Shown here: positions 35,397 to 44,211 of the stretch, piece after piece
How positions within the stretch are numbered: position 1 is the first letter of the stretch
How the letters are laid out: every line of letters begins with the position of its first letter
Assembly (NCBI GenBank): GCA_964518955.1
Contig: CAZFHS010000004.1
Span: 120,138-184,137 of the forward strand
DNA from: JBDGYW01 sp964518955
Lineage (GTDB): Bacteria > Gemmatimonadota > Gemmatimonadetes > Gemmatimonadales > GWC2-71-9
Reading direction: 5' to 3'
DNA length: 64,000 nt
The notes under the pieces: generated by a model
Told to the model about the DNA's origin: nothing
Database searches by the model: none
What the model saw: only the letters and a program-made list of their open reading frames with translations
Position numbers and translations under genes: made by a program

Positions 35397-36722
35397 CTAT
35401 CGCATCGCCGGGTCCGTCGACGGCGGACTCACCACGTCGAGGTGACTCAACAGCACGAGCTCCCCAGTCGTCGCTACGTCGGTGTAGTCGTACTGGTGAA
35501 GCCCGTCGGGGCCGACCACGATTGCCAACGGCGGAAGTAGTATGACATCGTAAGTCTCGTTGTTCGTTTCGAATGCGAGCAGGTCGATGTTTTCCGGGTC
35601 GGCCACGTCGTAAACCTTGAGCCCCGCTCTGCCGTCGCACACGAACAATGTCGAGCCGTCAATCCCCAGACCGTAGGGTCCCTGCATCGCGTAGCTCTCG
35701 ACCATCTGCGGTTCCGTAAGGTCGGTAATGTCGAGGATGTCGAGCCGATTCACGCCTCCCCTACAGAAGCTTTCCGCCCTCAGTGTCACGTAGGCATAAT
35801 CGCCTTGGGCCACCACGGGATCGCAGCTGGTGACGTGTGCAAACTCGGAGAGCTGTGTCGGGTTCTCAGGGTCGGTGTTGTCGTATATGAACATCCCCGT
35901 CATGGATCCAATGAACAGGTAGTCACCGTACGGAAAGATCGTTTCGATTCCCCAGCCGACGTCGACCGTGCTCCAGAGACTTGGATTCTCAGGATCGTCA
36001 ATTCTCACGAGCTGGATGTACGTTTCGTGAAGGGCGTACAAGAAGGGTTCGACAATGGTGAACCGGGCCATCGATCCGCCTGTGCCGGTCGCCGAGCCAG
36101 TGCTGCGCGTGCTTGTTGGGGCCGACATATCGCTGCCGCCGCTCAGAAGCTCTGCACCAAACAGGCTGTTGTCCGTGCGCACTCGCTCCGTTCGCGTTTG
36201 CTCCCATCCCACGACGACGCCGATGCTCTCATCGGCAGGATCGACTCGGCTGCCGGGGACGAAACTTTCCGCCATCCAGGGCTCTGGGGTCATGTACGGA
36301 AAGGCGTCTTCAATCCGTGCGACTTCAACGGCATTCAACTGGTCTGCGATGTCGATGGCGACGAGGTCTATGTAGCTGTCGGCGTACAGAATGGTGCCCT
36401 TTATTGCCATGTCGACGTTGCCGGGGATCGGGATGAAGGAAATCCTCTCCGGCGATGACGGGTCGGTGTTGTCGATGACGTGGATTCCCTCGTAGAGCTC
36501 GTTGACGTAGATGTAGCTGTCTTTGACGTAGATCTTGCCGGTTGTGCCGATATCTACGGGGTCCTCCGCCTGGACCGGCGTTCGGAGCTCCGCATACGTG
36601 AGGTAGATCGGCGAGAGCACCGGTACTTGCTCATAATCCGAGCAACCGGTAACAACGAACACTGTTGCCGCTACGGTGAAAAACGCGGCGAAAACGGCCA
36701 ACGCCCTACGGGATTTTCGCAT
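35397..36722 (-). CDS. LVIVD-repeat beta-propeller lipoprotein
   Basis: About 441 residues with a lipoprotein signal (FAAFFTVAATVFVVTGC-SD). The body is a chain of LVIVD-type repeats such as GIHVIDNTDPSSPERIS, MFIYDNTDPENPTQLSEF, RLDILDITDLTEPQMVESY and GLKVYDVADPENIDLL, expected to fold as a propeller. Family members are exported binding proteins of unknown ligand. GGAG upstream of the ATG at 36722 decides the start; an ATG at 36737 is also possible. It is divergent from the DUF5916 gene at 36961. Confidence 0.87.
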   Translation of the reverse strand: MRKSRRALAVFAAFFTVAATVFVVTGCSDYEQVPVLSPIYLTYAELRTPVQAEDPVDIGTTGKIYVKDSYIYVNELYEGIHVIDNTDPSSPERISFIPIPGNVDMAIKGTILYADSYIDLVAIDIADQLNAVEVARIEDAFPYMTPEPWMAESFVPGSRVDPADESIGVVVGWEQTRTERVRTDNSLFGAELLSGGSDMSAPTSTRSTGSATGTGGSMARFTIVEPFLYALHETYIQLVRIDDPENPSLWSTVDVGWGIETIFPYGDYLFIGSMTGMFIYDNTDPENPTQLSEFAHVTSCDPVVAQGDYAYVTLRAESFCRGGVNRLDILDITDLTEPQMVESYAMQGPYGLGIDGSTLFVCDGRAGLKVYDVADPENIDLLAFETNNETYDVILLPPLAIVVGPDGLHQYDYTDVATTGELVLLSHLDVVSPPSTDPAMR

Positions 36723-36960
36723 TTTCGCATGCTCCATGGTAACTATGGTGCGATTTGAGGTTGGCGGTGAGGATTCCGCCAAAGCGCCACCCCTGATCTC
36801 CCATTATATACCCATCGCTGCCCCGAAGGGTCACATCATGGGGGAAAGCAAATTCCTATCCTGTAGCCACGCCGCACTCCGCACTCTCGTGGGTCGCATG
36901 TTAGAATGTCCGCCCCTGATGGTAGATTCATTCCTGAATCCTGAGGCTTCTGGAGTTAAG

Positions 36961-39186
36961 GTGAAGAAATTTCTTTTGGGAACCGTATTCGTCGTCTCTG
37001 GTTGCGGGGTCGGGCTGGCAGGGCAAGACCCGTTGCGGCCACAATCTGCACCCCCTGCCATGCGAGCAACCCGGGCATCCAGCCTACCGACGCTCGATGG
37101 CGACGTTTTGAATGACCCGGCCTGGCGGGGCGTTGAGCCGGCAGCAGGCTTCTGGCAGACCGCCCCGGTCGAAGGCGCGGCTGCGAGTGAGGCGACCGAG
37201 GTACGGATCGTCTTCGACGACCAAACCCTGTATGTCGGTGTCATCTGCTACGACAGCGAGCCAGAAGAAGTTTTTGCTTCTGACAGTCGACGCGACGCCT
37301 CGCTCGATGAAACCGACAGCTTCCAGTTTATCCTGGATACGTTCAGGGACCGCCAGAACGGTCTTGTGTTCGGTACCAATCCCGCAGGGGTGGAGTACGA
37401 TGGCCAGCTGACACGAAGGGGGGCGGGCAGCGGTCTGGAGAGCGGAGGCGCAACTGGGGGATTCAACCTCAACTGGGACGGCGCCTGGGAGGTGCGGACT
37501 CAAATGCACGACGAAGGCTGGAGTGCCGAGTTCGCGATCCCGTTCCGTACTCTGCGCTACGGCCTCGGCGCCGAGCAGGAATGGGGCATCAACTTTCAAC
37601 GCAACATCCGGCGCAGAAACGAGACCGTCTTCTGGGCTCCGCTATCGCGCCAGTTCAACCTACATCGCCTGCAGTTGGCGGGGACCGTCGGCAGCGTCGA
37701 GCCCCCCAAACAGCGCAATCTGAAAGTCACGCCATACGGGCTCGGCCGGGTCCGCGATCTCGAGAGTGACCCCGACGTGACCACAGCCGGCGAATTCGGC
37801 GCTGATGTCAAGTACAACATTACCGGTGGCCTGACATCCGACCTTACCTACAACACCGATTTTGCCCAGGTCGAAGCGGACATACAGCAAATCAACCTGG
37901 ACCGCTTCAATCTCTTCTTTCCCGAAAAGCGTCCCTTCTTCCTCGAGAACGCCGGATTCTTTACGGTGGGTAACCCGGGCCAGACCGAGATGTTTTTCAG
38001 TCGGCGTATTGGCATTTCGGACGGTGGTGCTCCAATTCCTATCTATGGAGGGGGTAGACTCTCCGGCAAGGTCGGTTCGTTCACCAACGTCGGTTTGTTG
38101 ATGATGCAGACCGAATCCCACGAAGAGGAAGGGATACCGTCCAACAATTTTGCAGTTGCCCGCGTCAGCCGTGAGTTACCCAATCGCTCCTCAATCGGAG
38201 CCATTTTCACCAACAGACAGGGGACAGGCTCACTGGCCGGAGATCAAGACTACAACCGGACCTTCGCGTTCGATGGCAATCTGGGTATCGGCGAGTACGC
38301 CAACGTCAGCGGATTTGTTGCCAAGACCTCGACGCCGGAGCTCAGTGGTGATGATCACGCGTTTCGTGTAGCCGCCGAATACAACAAGCCATCCTGGCGA
38401 CTCAGCGGATATTACGGAGAGGTCGCGGACAACTTCTATCCTGAAGCCGGTTTTCTGCGGCGCAGTGACTTTCGCGAGATCGGCGCTGGGATCTTTTTCC
38501 GGCTTCGCCACGTCTTGGGCTTTCAGGAGGTGCGCCCGCACACCTGGTACCAAGGCTACTGGAACTTCGACGGATTCCACGAGACAGGGAAGTGGCACAA
38601 CGACATCCACTGGGATTTCAGAGGGGGGCACCAAATCCACACCGGGGTCAACGTCACACGGGAAGGCGTGCAAAATCAGTTCAGGATCTGGGCGGATCCC
38701 AAGAATCCGACCGAAGAGGTGCTGGTTGAGCCGGGGACCTATGATCACATCGAGCTGGCACTTTCGAGCTTTACAAACCGTGGGGCGCCACTCAGTGTCG
38801 GTTTCCGGGTGACAGCCGGAGGTTTTTTCGGGGGGAACAGGGTCCTGGCCGGACCCTCTGCCCGCTGGCGCGTCGGGCAGCGCTTCAACGGCGAAGTCCA
38901 ACTATCCCGCAACAATATCGACCTGCCGGGGGGGGACTTCACTGCAAACCTTGCACGTTTTCGGGTGAACTATTCCTTCACGCCGCGGATCTCGGTTCGC
39001 ACCCTGGTCCAATACAACAACCGTAGCGGCACGTGGTCGTCCAATGTTCGCTTTTCGTGGCTCCAAGCGGCCAATACCGGCCTGTTCATAGTCTACAACG
39101 ACACGCGCGGTGAAATCGGCGTGGACTACCCAACCGACCGTGCTCTGACCATCAAGTTCAGTCGGTTGATCGATCTTTTGAACTGA
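36961..39186 (+). CDS. DUF5916-type outer-membrane protein with N-terminal carbohydrate-binding-like domain
   Basis: About 741 residues: signal peptide (VKKFLLGTVFVVSGCGVGLAG), CBM9/DOMON-like domain (about 45-250: LDGDVLNDPAWRGVEPA, LYVGVICYDSEP, DSFQFILDTFRDRQNG), FFPEKRPFFLENAGFF and a long beta-barrel of paired strands. GTG at 36961 is chosen, with GGAG 5 nt upstream; the frame continues back to 36676 without a signal peptide. A paralogue lies at 20183. A small membrane coiled-coil gene follows 12 bp downstream. Confidence 0.9.
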   Translation: MKKFLLGTVFVVSGCGVGLAGQDPLRPQSAPPAMRATRASSLPTLDGDVLNDPAWRGVEPAAGFWQTAPVEGAAASEATEVRIVFDDQTLYVGVICYDSEPEEVFASDSRRDASLDETDSFQFILDTFRDRQNGLVFGTNPAGVEYDGQLTRRGAGSGLESGGATGGFNLNWDGAWEVRTQMHDEGWSAEFAIPFRTLRYGLGAEQEWGINFQRNIRRRNETVFWAPLSRQFNLHRLQLAGTVGSVEPPKQRNLKVTPYGLGRVRDLESDPDVTTAGEFGADVKYNITGGLTSDLTYNTDFAQVEADIQQINLDRFNLFFPEKRPFFLENAGFFTVGNPGQTEMFFSRRIGISDGGAPIPIYGGGRLSGKVGSFTNVGLLMMQTESHEEEGIPSNNFAVARVSRELPNRSSIGAIFTNRQGTGSLAGDQDYNRTFAFDGNLGIGEYANVSGFVAKTSTPELSGDDHAFRVAAEYNKPSWRLSGYYGEVADNFYPEAGFLRRSDFREIGAGIFFRLRHVLGFQEVRPHTWYQGYWNFDGFHETGKWHNDIHWDFRGGHQIHTGVNVTREGVQNQFRIWADPKNPTEEVLVEPGTYDHIELALSSFTNRGAPLSVGFRVTAGGFFGGNRVLAGPSARWRVGQRFNGEVQLSRNNIDLPGGDFTANLARFRVNYSFTPRISVRTLVQYNNRSGTWSSNVRFSWLQAANTGLFIVYNDTRGEIGVDYPTDRALTIKFSRLIDLLN

Positions 39187-39198
39187 GGAGGAGATACC

Positions 39199-39483
39199 GT
39201 GCCCATCGAAGTACAAGTAATGACCATCATTATGGGCGCCCTTGCGTTCAGCTCCACCGTGTGGGCGACGGTCCATTTCAAGCTCAAGAAGAGAGAGTTG
39301 GAGGTTCGCGGCACCGATGCCGAGTTGGGGCCGGTGGTCGATGCGCTGCGTGACGAACTGGAACAGTTGGCCGACATGCAGGAACACACACATTCACAAT
39401 TGGCCGAGGTCCAGGAACGCCTCGATTTTGCCGAACGCCTGCTCACCGCTGGACGTGAGTCGCAAGAGGACAAAACTGAGTAG
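39199..39483 (+). CDS. Small membrane protein with coiled coil
   Basis: A 94-residue protein with one N-terminal transmembrane helix (about 6-24: VMTIIMGALAFSSTVWATV) and a cytoplasmic coiled coil (ELEQLADMQEHTHSQLAEVQ, LDFAERLL). GTG start with GAGGAGGAG about 6 nt upstream. Function unknown; similar layout to the protein at 7479. It is 12 bp after the DUF5916 gene, so probably co-transcribed. Confidence 0.72.
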   Translation: MPIEVQVMTIIMGALAFSSTVWATVHFKLKKRELEVRGTDAELGPVVDALRDELEQLADMQEHTHSQLAEVQERLDFAERLLTAGRESQEDKTE

Positions 39484-39495
39484 CCGTTCAGCAAT

Positions 39496-39927
39496 ATGCT
39501 TACCAACGAATTCTGGAAATACTTCTACGAGACCTACGAAACACTTCCTCGCCAGGGACCCGGTAGTCGTGAGAGTACCGAGCGGGCCCTCCGATTCTTA
39601 CCTTCGCTGGAAAGCAGCCAACGAATTCTCGACATCGGCTGTGGGTCGGGCACGCAAACGATCGACCTCGCGGGGCAAACCGAAGCGCAGATCGTCGCGG
39701 TCGATAGCCACCCTCCGTTTGTCGACCAGTTCGCCAAGCGAGTCTCGGACTCGAACCTCGGTGCGAAGATCACGGCTCAGATCGGAGATATGAACGATCT
39801 GCAGTTCCCTGACGGGTCGTTCGATGTCATCTGGTCGGAAGGCTCGATCTTCATCCGCAGGGACGCTCGAGCAACTCCATATTCGGAGGTGCACTTTTGC
39901 CAACACAGCGGCGGGATTAGAGCATAG
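39496..39927 (+). pseudogene. Truncated class I SAM-dependent methyltransferase
   Basis: The first 117 residues are a good methyltransferase start: LDIGCGSGTQTIDLAGQTEA (SAM loop), AVDSHPPFV, IGDMNDLQFPDGSFDVIWSEGSI. From residue 118 the sequence turns unlike the family (RRDARATPYSEVHFCQHSGG) and stops, where homologues go on for another 120 residues or so. The lost part includes the strands that complete the fold, so it is probably inactive. A deletion seems likely since nothing resembling the missing part follows. Confidence 0.75.
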
Positions 39928-39981
39928 AATTGACCATCCTCGAGGGCGGAGCATTCACCTAGACCGGATACGGTTGCATCC

Positions 39982-41307
39982 CTACCGCTCCATCATCATA
40001 TAATCCACCACCAAATGCGACAGTGCGCGCACACCCACCTCGATCCCCCCCTCATCGAACATGAAGTAGGGAGAGTGATGCGGAGCTGCATCTTCTGGTG
40101 AGACACCCTCGGGCACGCCACCCAAGAAAAACATCAAACCCGGTATCTCTTGCTGATAGTATGAGAAGTCTTCGGCTCCGGTCGACGGGGTGCGCACCGC
40201 CGCGTCTCCTCGAACCGCCACACGCTCGAGCGTTGGTGCCATCTGTCGCATCAGGTCTGGGTCGTTGTATGTGATCGGGAGACCGCCGGAGATGAACACT
40301 TCGGCAGTGGTTCCCGCACTCTGGGCGATGCCCTCGACGGTGCGCCGGATTCGTTCCTCGATCTTCGCCTGCATATCCGGGTCCAGCGTACGGATCGTCC
40401 CAATCATCATCACGCTGTCGGGTATGATGTTGCTACGCAGCCCGCCGTGAATGCTCCCGATCGTAATGACCGCCGCCGCAGTAGAGATGTCTGACTGGCG
40501 GCTGATGATCGTTTGCAGACCCAACACGATCTGCGATGCGACGACGATTGGGTCCACTCCCTCCCACGGAGAAGCTCCATGCGTCTGACGACCCATGACC
40601 TTGATCATCAGCGACTGCGCGCTGGCGAGAATCCCTCCAGGACGGTATCGCAACGTGCCAACTGAGCTACCGCCCGTGTGAAGCCCGAAGATCACGTCAG
40701 GTCTCGGGTTTTGCAGAGCGCCTTCTTCGATCATGAGTGACGCGCCGCCTCTTTCGCCGGCAGGTGAACCCTCTTCCGCCGGCTGAAAGATGAACTTCAC
40801 AGTGCCTGGAAGGCGGTCGCGCATCCCAGCCAAGACTGCCGCAGCTCCCATCAGGACGGCCGTGTGCACGTCGTGACCGCAAGCATGCATCACCCCGACT
40901 TCCTGCCCGTTGTATTCTGTTCGGACCTTGGATGCGAATGGCACATCCGCAAGCTCAGTCACAGGGAGCGCATCCATGTCGGCGCGCAGTGCAACAACCG
41001 GTCCCGGCATACCACCGCGCAACAGGCCCACGACTCCGGTGTGTGCGACTTCTGTTTGCACCTCAATACCCAGGCTTCGCAGGTGATCTGCTACAAGCCC
41101 CGAGGTGCGGAACTCACGGTTGCCCAGCTCGGGGTTCGCATGAATGTCCCTCCGCATCGATATGACCTTGTCTTCGATCTCCGCTGCTCTGCGATCGACT
41201 TCAGCCCTCAGGTCATCTACTGAAGTTTGCTGCGCGGCTGCTGTACCAGCGAGCATGAGGAATAGGGCAACACATCCAACGTGCGTAGTTGTCTCACGTG
41301 TTCTCAT
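39982..41307 (-). CDS. Secreted M20-family amidohydrolase (N-acyl-amino-acid type)
   Basis: About 441 residues with a signal peptide (VGCVALFLMLAGTAAAQ). The M20D metal and catalytic motifs are in order: RADMDALPV, HACGHDVHTAVLMG, FQPAEEGSPAGERGGA, and TGAEDFSYYQ near the C-terminus. Family members remove acyl or amino-acid groups from conjugates such as N-acyl amino acids. The ATG at 41307 is chosen, since residues upstream of it lack a signal. It follows the ferredoxin-like subunit gene by about 75 bp in the same direction. Confidence 0.92.
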   Translation of the reverse strand: MRTRETTTHVGCVALFLMLAGTAAAQQTSVDDLRAEVDRRAAEIEDKVISMRRDIHANPELGNREFRTSGLVADHLRSLGIEVQTEVAHTGVVGLLRGGMPGPVVALRADMDALPVTELADVPFASKVRTEYNGQEVGVMHACGHDVHTAVLMGAAAVLAGMRDRLPGTVKFIFQPAEEGSPAGERGGASLMIEEGALQNPRPDVIFGLHTGGSSVGTLRYRPGGILASAQSLMIKVMGRQTHGASPWEGVDPIVVASQIVLGLQTIISRQSDISTAAAVITIGSIHGGLRSNIIPDSVMMIGTIRTLDPDMQAKIEERIRRTVEGIAQSAGTTAEVFISGGLPITYNDPDLMRQMAPTLERVAVRGDAAVRTPSTGAEDFSYYQQEIPGLMFFLGGVPEGVSPEDAAPHHSPYFMFDEGGIEVGVRALSHLVVDYMMMER

Positions 41308-41382
41308 ATGTCTGGTTTCTCCTAATGACTTGGCCGCTGACGTAGACGCCATCGCGGCATTGTCGTCTTGTGGTCTTGACAA

Positions 41383-41745
41383 TCACGCTCGCGGAGCCCA
41401 GAGCACCATCCTGGGCTTCCGCTGCAGTTCCTTTGCGAGGTCCTCCAGACGGCCGTACTCGATGCAGTTGGCCATGCAGCTCTTCACGCACGCCGGCTCC
41501 CCTCCGGCTCTCGTGAGGTGTTCGCACAACACACACTGTTCCGTGGGGAACGGCACGCACGCCAGGTACGCACGTTTCTCTGAAAGTTTCTGCTCTACCT
41601 CAAAAACGATAATTCCCTTTGTGATCCCCTTGGGCCTGCGGAACTCCTGTGCGCAGGCGACTTCGCATGCACGACAGCCAGTGCAATACTCATAGTCGAT
41701 CAACAGCCCGTGCTCGGGTTTGCTGTCGTTATTGGATTTCGTCAT
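41383..41745 (-). CDS. Ferredoxin-type subunit of a molybdopterin oxidoreductase
   Basis: A 120-residue protein with a complete C-x2-C-x2-C-x3-C motif (YCTGCRACEVAC) and a second group EQCVLCEHL...PACVKSCMANC, enough for two [4Fe-4S] clusters. It lacks the extra domains of longer DmsB-type subunits. It starts 7 bp after the catalytic subunit gene (41753), so they form one complex. It should pass electrons between the molybdenum site and an unknown carrier. Confidence 0.9.
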   Translation of the reverse strand: MTKSNNDSKPEHGLLIDYEYCTGCRACEVACAQEFRRPKGITKGIIVFEVEQKLSEKRAYLACVPFPTEQCVLCEHLTRAGGEPACVKSCMANCIEYGRLEDLAKELQRKPRMVLWAPRA

Positions 41746-41752
41746 CGTTCGC

Positions 41753-44200
41753 TCAGGCCTTGTAGACTTTGCAGAGCAGGTTCTTGAGCGGCGCGCCCAG
41801 TCCGTCTTTCCCCTGGCTGCTCATCGGGATGAGCTGGTTTACGTTCGACTCCCACACACCGAAGTTGGACGGGTCGGCCGGATCCTTTTCGGGGAACCAC
41901 CATCCGTGTGCAGCCATCACCATCTCCGGCGGCACAACGATCGTAACCTTCGCCTTGAACTTCTGTTTGCCGAGCCAGTTTTCAACCCAAACCCAATCGC
42001 CGTGCCGTATGTCCAGATCTGCAGCGGTGTCTGGATGGATCTCGACCGTCGGGTCGGGATCGAGCTCCCGGAGCCAGGGAATGTTCCGATGTTCGGCGTT
42101 GAAGAACACCGCCGACCGCCTCCCCGTGTTCAATATCAGCGGGTACTCCTCTGCCAGGTCGGGCCGGCTAACCGGCGTGAACGGCGGCTCTTCATAGTGT
42201 GCGATCGGCTCCGTACCCCAGTCTTCTCGAAGCACCGAGTAGAGTTCGACCTTTCCGGTTGGTGTGTTGAACCCTGGCTTGCCGTCGTGCCGCAGCAACC
42301 CGCGTTCGTGTCTGTTGTACGGAGCGCTGGGGTGACCGTCGGGCGGGAACGCCCAGCCCTTCTGCTGAAGCTCCTCGAACGTCATGCCAGACGGTTTCAG
42401 GATGTCGTCGAACAGTTCGTGCACCGTTTCCCATTTGAGGTTCGGATCGAACCGCCGCGCCAATTCGAAATTGATCTCCACATCGGGCCTGCAACCCTCG
42501 ACGGAGATCGCCTTGTTGATCGTCTGCAGCGGAATCCACCAACTCCTGACGCTCTCCTTCTCGAGGAAACTCGCCGCCGGCAGAACGACGTCGGCGTACT
42601 GGGTCGTCGGAGTCATGAACAGGTCGACCGCCGCAACGAAGTCGAGTTTCTTGAATGCGTCCCGCCACTTCTTGGGCTCGAACCCGATGCCCGCGATCAG
42701 GTTGCTCGTCTGCAGCCAGATTCCCTTGATCGGATAGGGATCTTCGGACATGATCTGCTCGAGCACCGAGTCGGTCTGCGCCCGCCAGATGAAATGCTTG
42801 AATGGACCGTACTTCTCCGATCCGATTCGCGGATCATCCATCTCCGGAGTCGCTAGTTTGATCGCGCCCTCGGCACCGGGCAGTGCGTAGGCCACAGCCT
42901 CGAAGGCGTGCCGCGCCACGATGTTGCCGCCGGGCTTCTCGAGATTCCCGGTCAGACACCAGAGGTCTGTGATCGCCATTGCGGTGGGAGTGATGCCCGG
43001 CGTCGAGTCGATCGGCAGACCCCAGTGAATCGCAGCGGGCTTGCTCTTCGCAAAAAACCGAGCCGCGGCACGGATGTCGTCTTCGGGAACTCCGGTGATC
43101 TTTGCAACGCGGTCGGTAGGATATTCGTTCACTTCTTTGCAGAAGGCGTCCCACACTGTGTGGCACTGAACGCTCGTACCATCGGTGAGATTGACCGCGT
43201 ACTCACCTTGGAGGGCCGCGGTCGTACCATCCTCACGGTAGTTTGCCTCTGCAACATCCCAGACCACCAGGCAGTCTCTCTCGATATCCCAAACGACGAA
43301 GTTGTCCTCTGTTTCACCGTCCGTGACGTCGCTCGCACGGAGGATCTTGTTGGTATCCGACCTGATCAGGAATGGAGCATTGGTCCACTGTTCTACGAAG
43401 TCGCGATCGTATAGGCCCTCGTTGACGATCACATTCAAGAACCCCATCGCCAGCGCACCGTCCGTCCCCGCTCTGAGGCGCAGCCAGTGTTCCGCTCGAG
43501 GCGCGAACCAGGACATCCGCGGATCGATGCAGACGATCTTGGTGCCCTTCTTCATCAGATCGATGAACCAGTGCCCGAAGATGTTGTCGGGGCATGTGTT
43601 GTGGATGTTGTAGCCCCAGATCACGAGACACTCGGGTACTTCATAGCGAGGATCGTCGTAGCGATCGGGCAACCACTGCGAGGCATCGGGCACGCAGTAG
43701 TCACCAAGGACCGTTTCGACAGCGGCAATGCGTGGGCTGTAGCATGCGTTGCCGCTCATCGCGAACATGACGTTCGGACTGCCATACGCGTAGGCGAGCA
43801 TGCAGATCCAGGCGCCGATATCGCGTCCGGTGCCCATCGAGAAGATCACGCTCTCGGGCCCGAAATCTTCCCGGATTTTGCCGAGTTTCTCCTCGATCAA
43901 ATCAAGCGCCTCGTCCCAGGAGATCTCCTCCCATTTGCCCTCGCCGCGCTCGCCGACACGCTTCAGTGGCTTGGTCAGGCGATCAGGGTGATACACGTAT
44001 TGCGTCATCGCAAGGCATCGAGCGCAGATCCGCCCCTGGTTCCAGGGATGGTCCGGGTCGCCTTCGATCTTGACCAGCTTGCCATTCTTGATATGCGCGA
44101 GCACTCCACAAGTGCCGTGACATCCGGGACCCGCGGACCATGACGTGGTGCGTACGATTTCTGTCTCTCGCGATTTTTTGTTCGCCGTCGTGGTCGTCAA
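41753..44200 (-). CDS. Molybdopterin-dependent oxidoreductase, catalytic subunit (DMSO reductase superfamily)
   Basis: An 815-residue bis-MGD enzyme without a signal peptide, so cytoplasmic. The N-terminus has C27-x3-C31-x27-C59 for the iron-sulphur cluster; the first cysteine of the usual C-x2-C-x3-C pattern is absent (Gly24). The Mo ligand is probably Cys153 in SGNACYSPR. Later motifs include IHWGLPIDS, NLEKPGGNIVA, PTTQYADVVLPAA and the C-terminal VWVENWLG. It resembles the branch holding transhydroxylase- and acetylene hydratase-like enzymes; the substrate is unknown. Paired with the ferredoxin-type subunit at 41383. Confidence 0.92.
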   Translation of the reverse strand: MTTTTANKKSRETEIVRTTSWSAGPGCHGTCGVLAHIKNGKLVKIEGDPDHPWNQGRICARCLAMTQYVYHPDRLTKPLKRVGERGEGKWEEISWDEALDLIEEKLGKIREDFGPESVIFSMGTGRDIGAWICMLAYAYGSPNVMFAMSGNACYSPRIAAVETVLGDYCVPDASQWLPDRYDDPRYEVPECLVIWGYNIHNTCPDNIFGHWFIDLMKKGTKIVCIDPRMSWFAPRAEHWLRLRAGTDGALAMGFLNVIVNEGLYDRDFVEQWTNAPFLIRSDTNKILRASDVTDGETEDNFVVWDIERDCLVVWDVAEANYREDGTTAALQGEYAVNLTDGTSVQCHTVWDAFCKEVNEYPTDRVAKITGVPEDDIRAAARFFAKSKPAAIHWGLPIDSTPGITPTAMAITDLWCLTGNLEKPGGNIVARHAFEAVAYALPGAEGAIKLATPEMDDPRIGSEKYGPFKHFIWRAQTDSVLEQIMSEDPYPIKGIWLQTSNLIAGIGFEPKKWRDAFKKLDFVAAVDLFMTPTTQYADVVLPAASFLEKESVRSWWIPLQTINKAISVEGCRPDVEINFELARRFDPNLKWETVHELFDDILKPSGMTFEELQQKGWAFPPDGHPSAPYNRHERGLLRHDGKPGFNTPTGKVELYSVLREDWGTEPIAHYEEPPFTPVSRPDLAEEYPLILNTGRRSAVFFNAEHRNIPWLRELDPDPTVEIHPDTAADLDIRHGDWVWVENWLGKQKFKAKVTIVVPPEMVMAAHGWWFPEKDPADPSNFGVWESNVNQLIPMSSQGKDGLGAPLKNLLCKVYKA

Positions 44201-44211
44201 GACGTCACTCC

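Noticed and set aside
36676..36960. N-terminal extension of the DUF5916 gene
   Set aside because: The GTG at 36961 has a good ribosome site and begins a signal peptide; the extension overlaps the divergent lipoprotein gene.
41720..42856. Plus-strand open frame of 378 codons opposite the molybdopterin enzyme
   Set aside because: No family signature, and it overlaps a well-supported catalytic subunit on the other strand.
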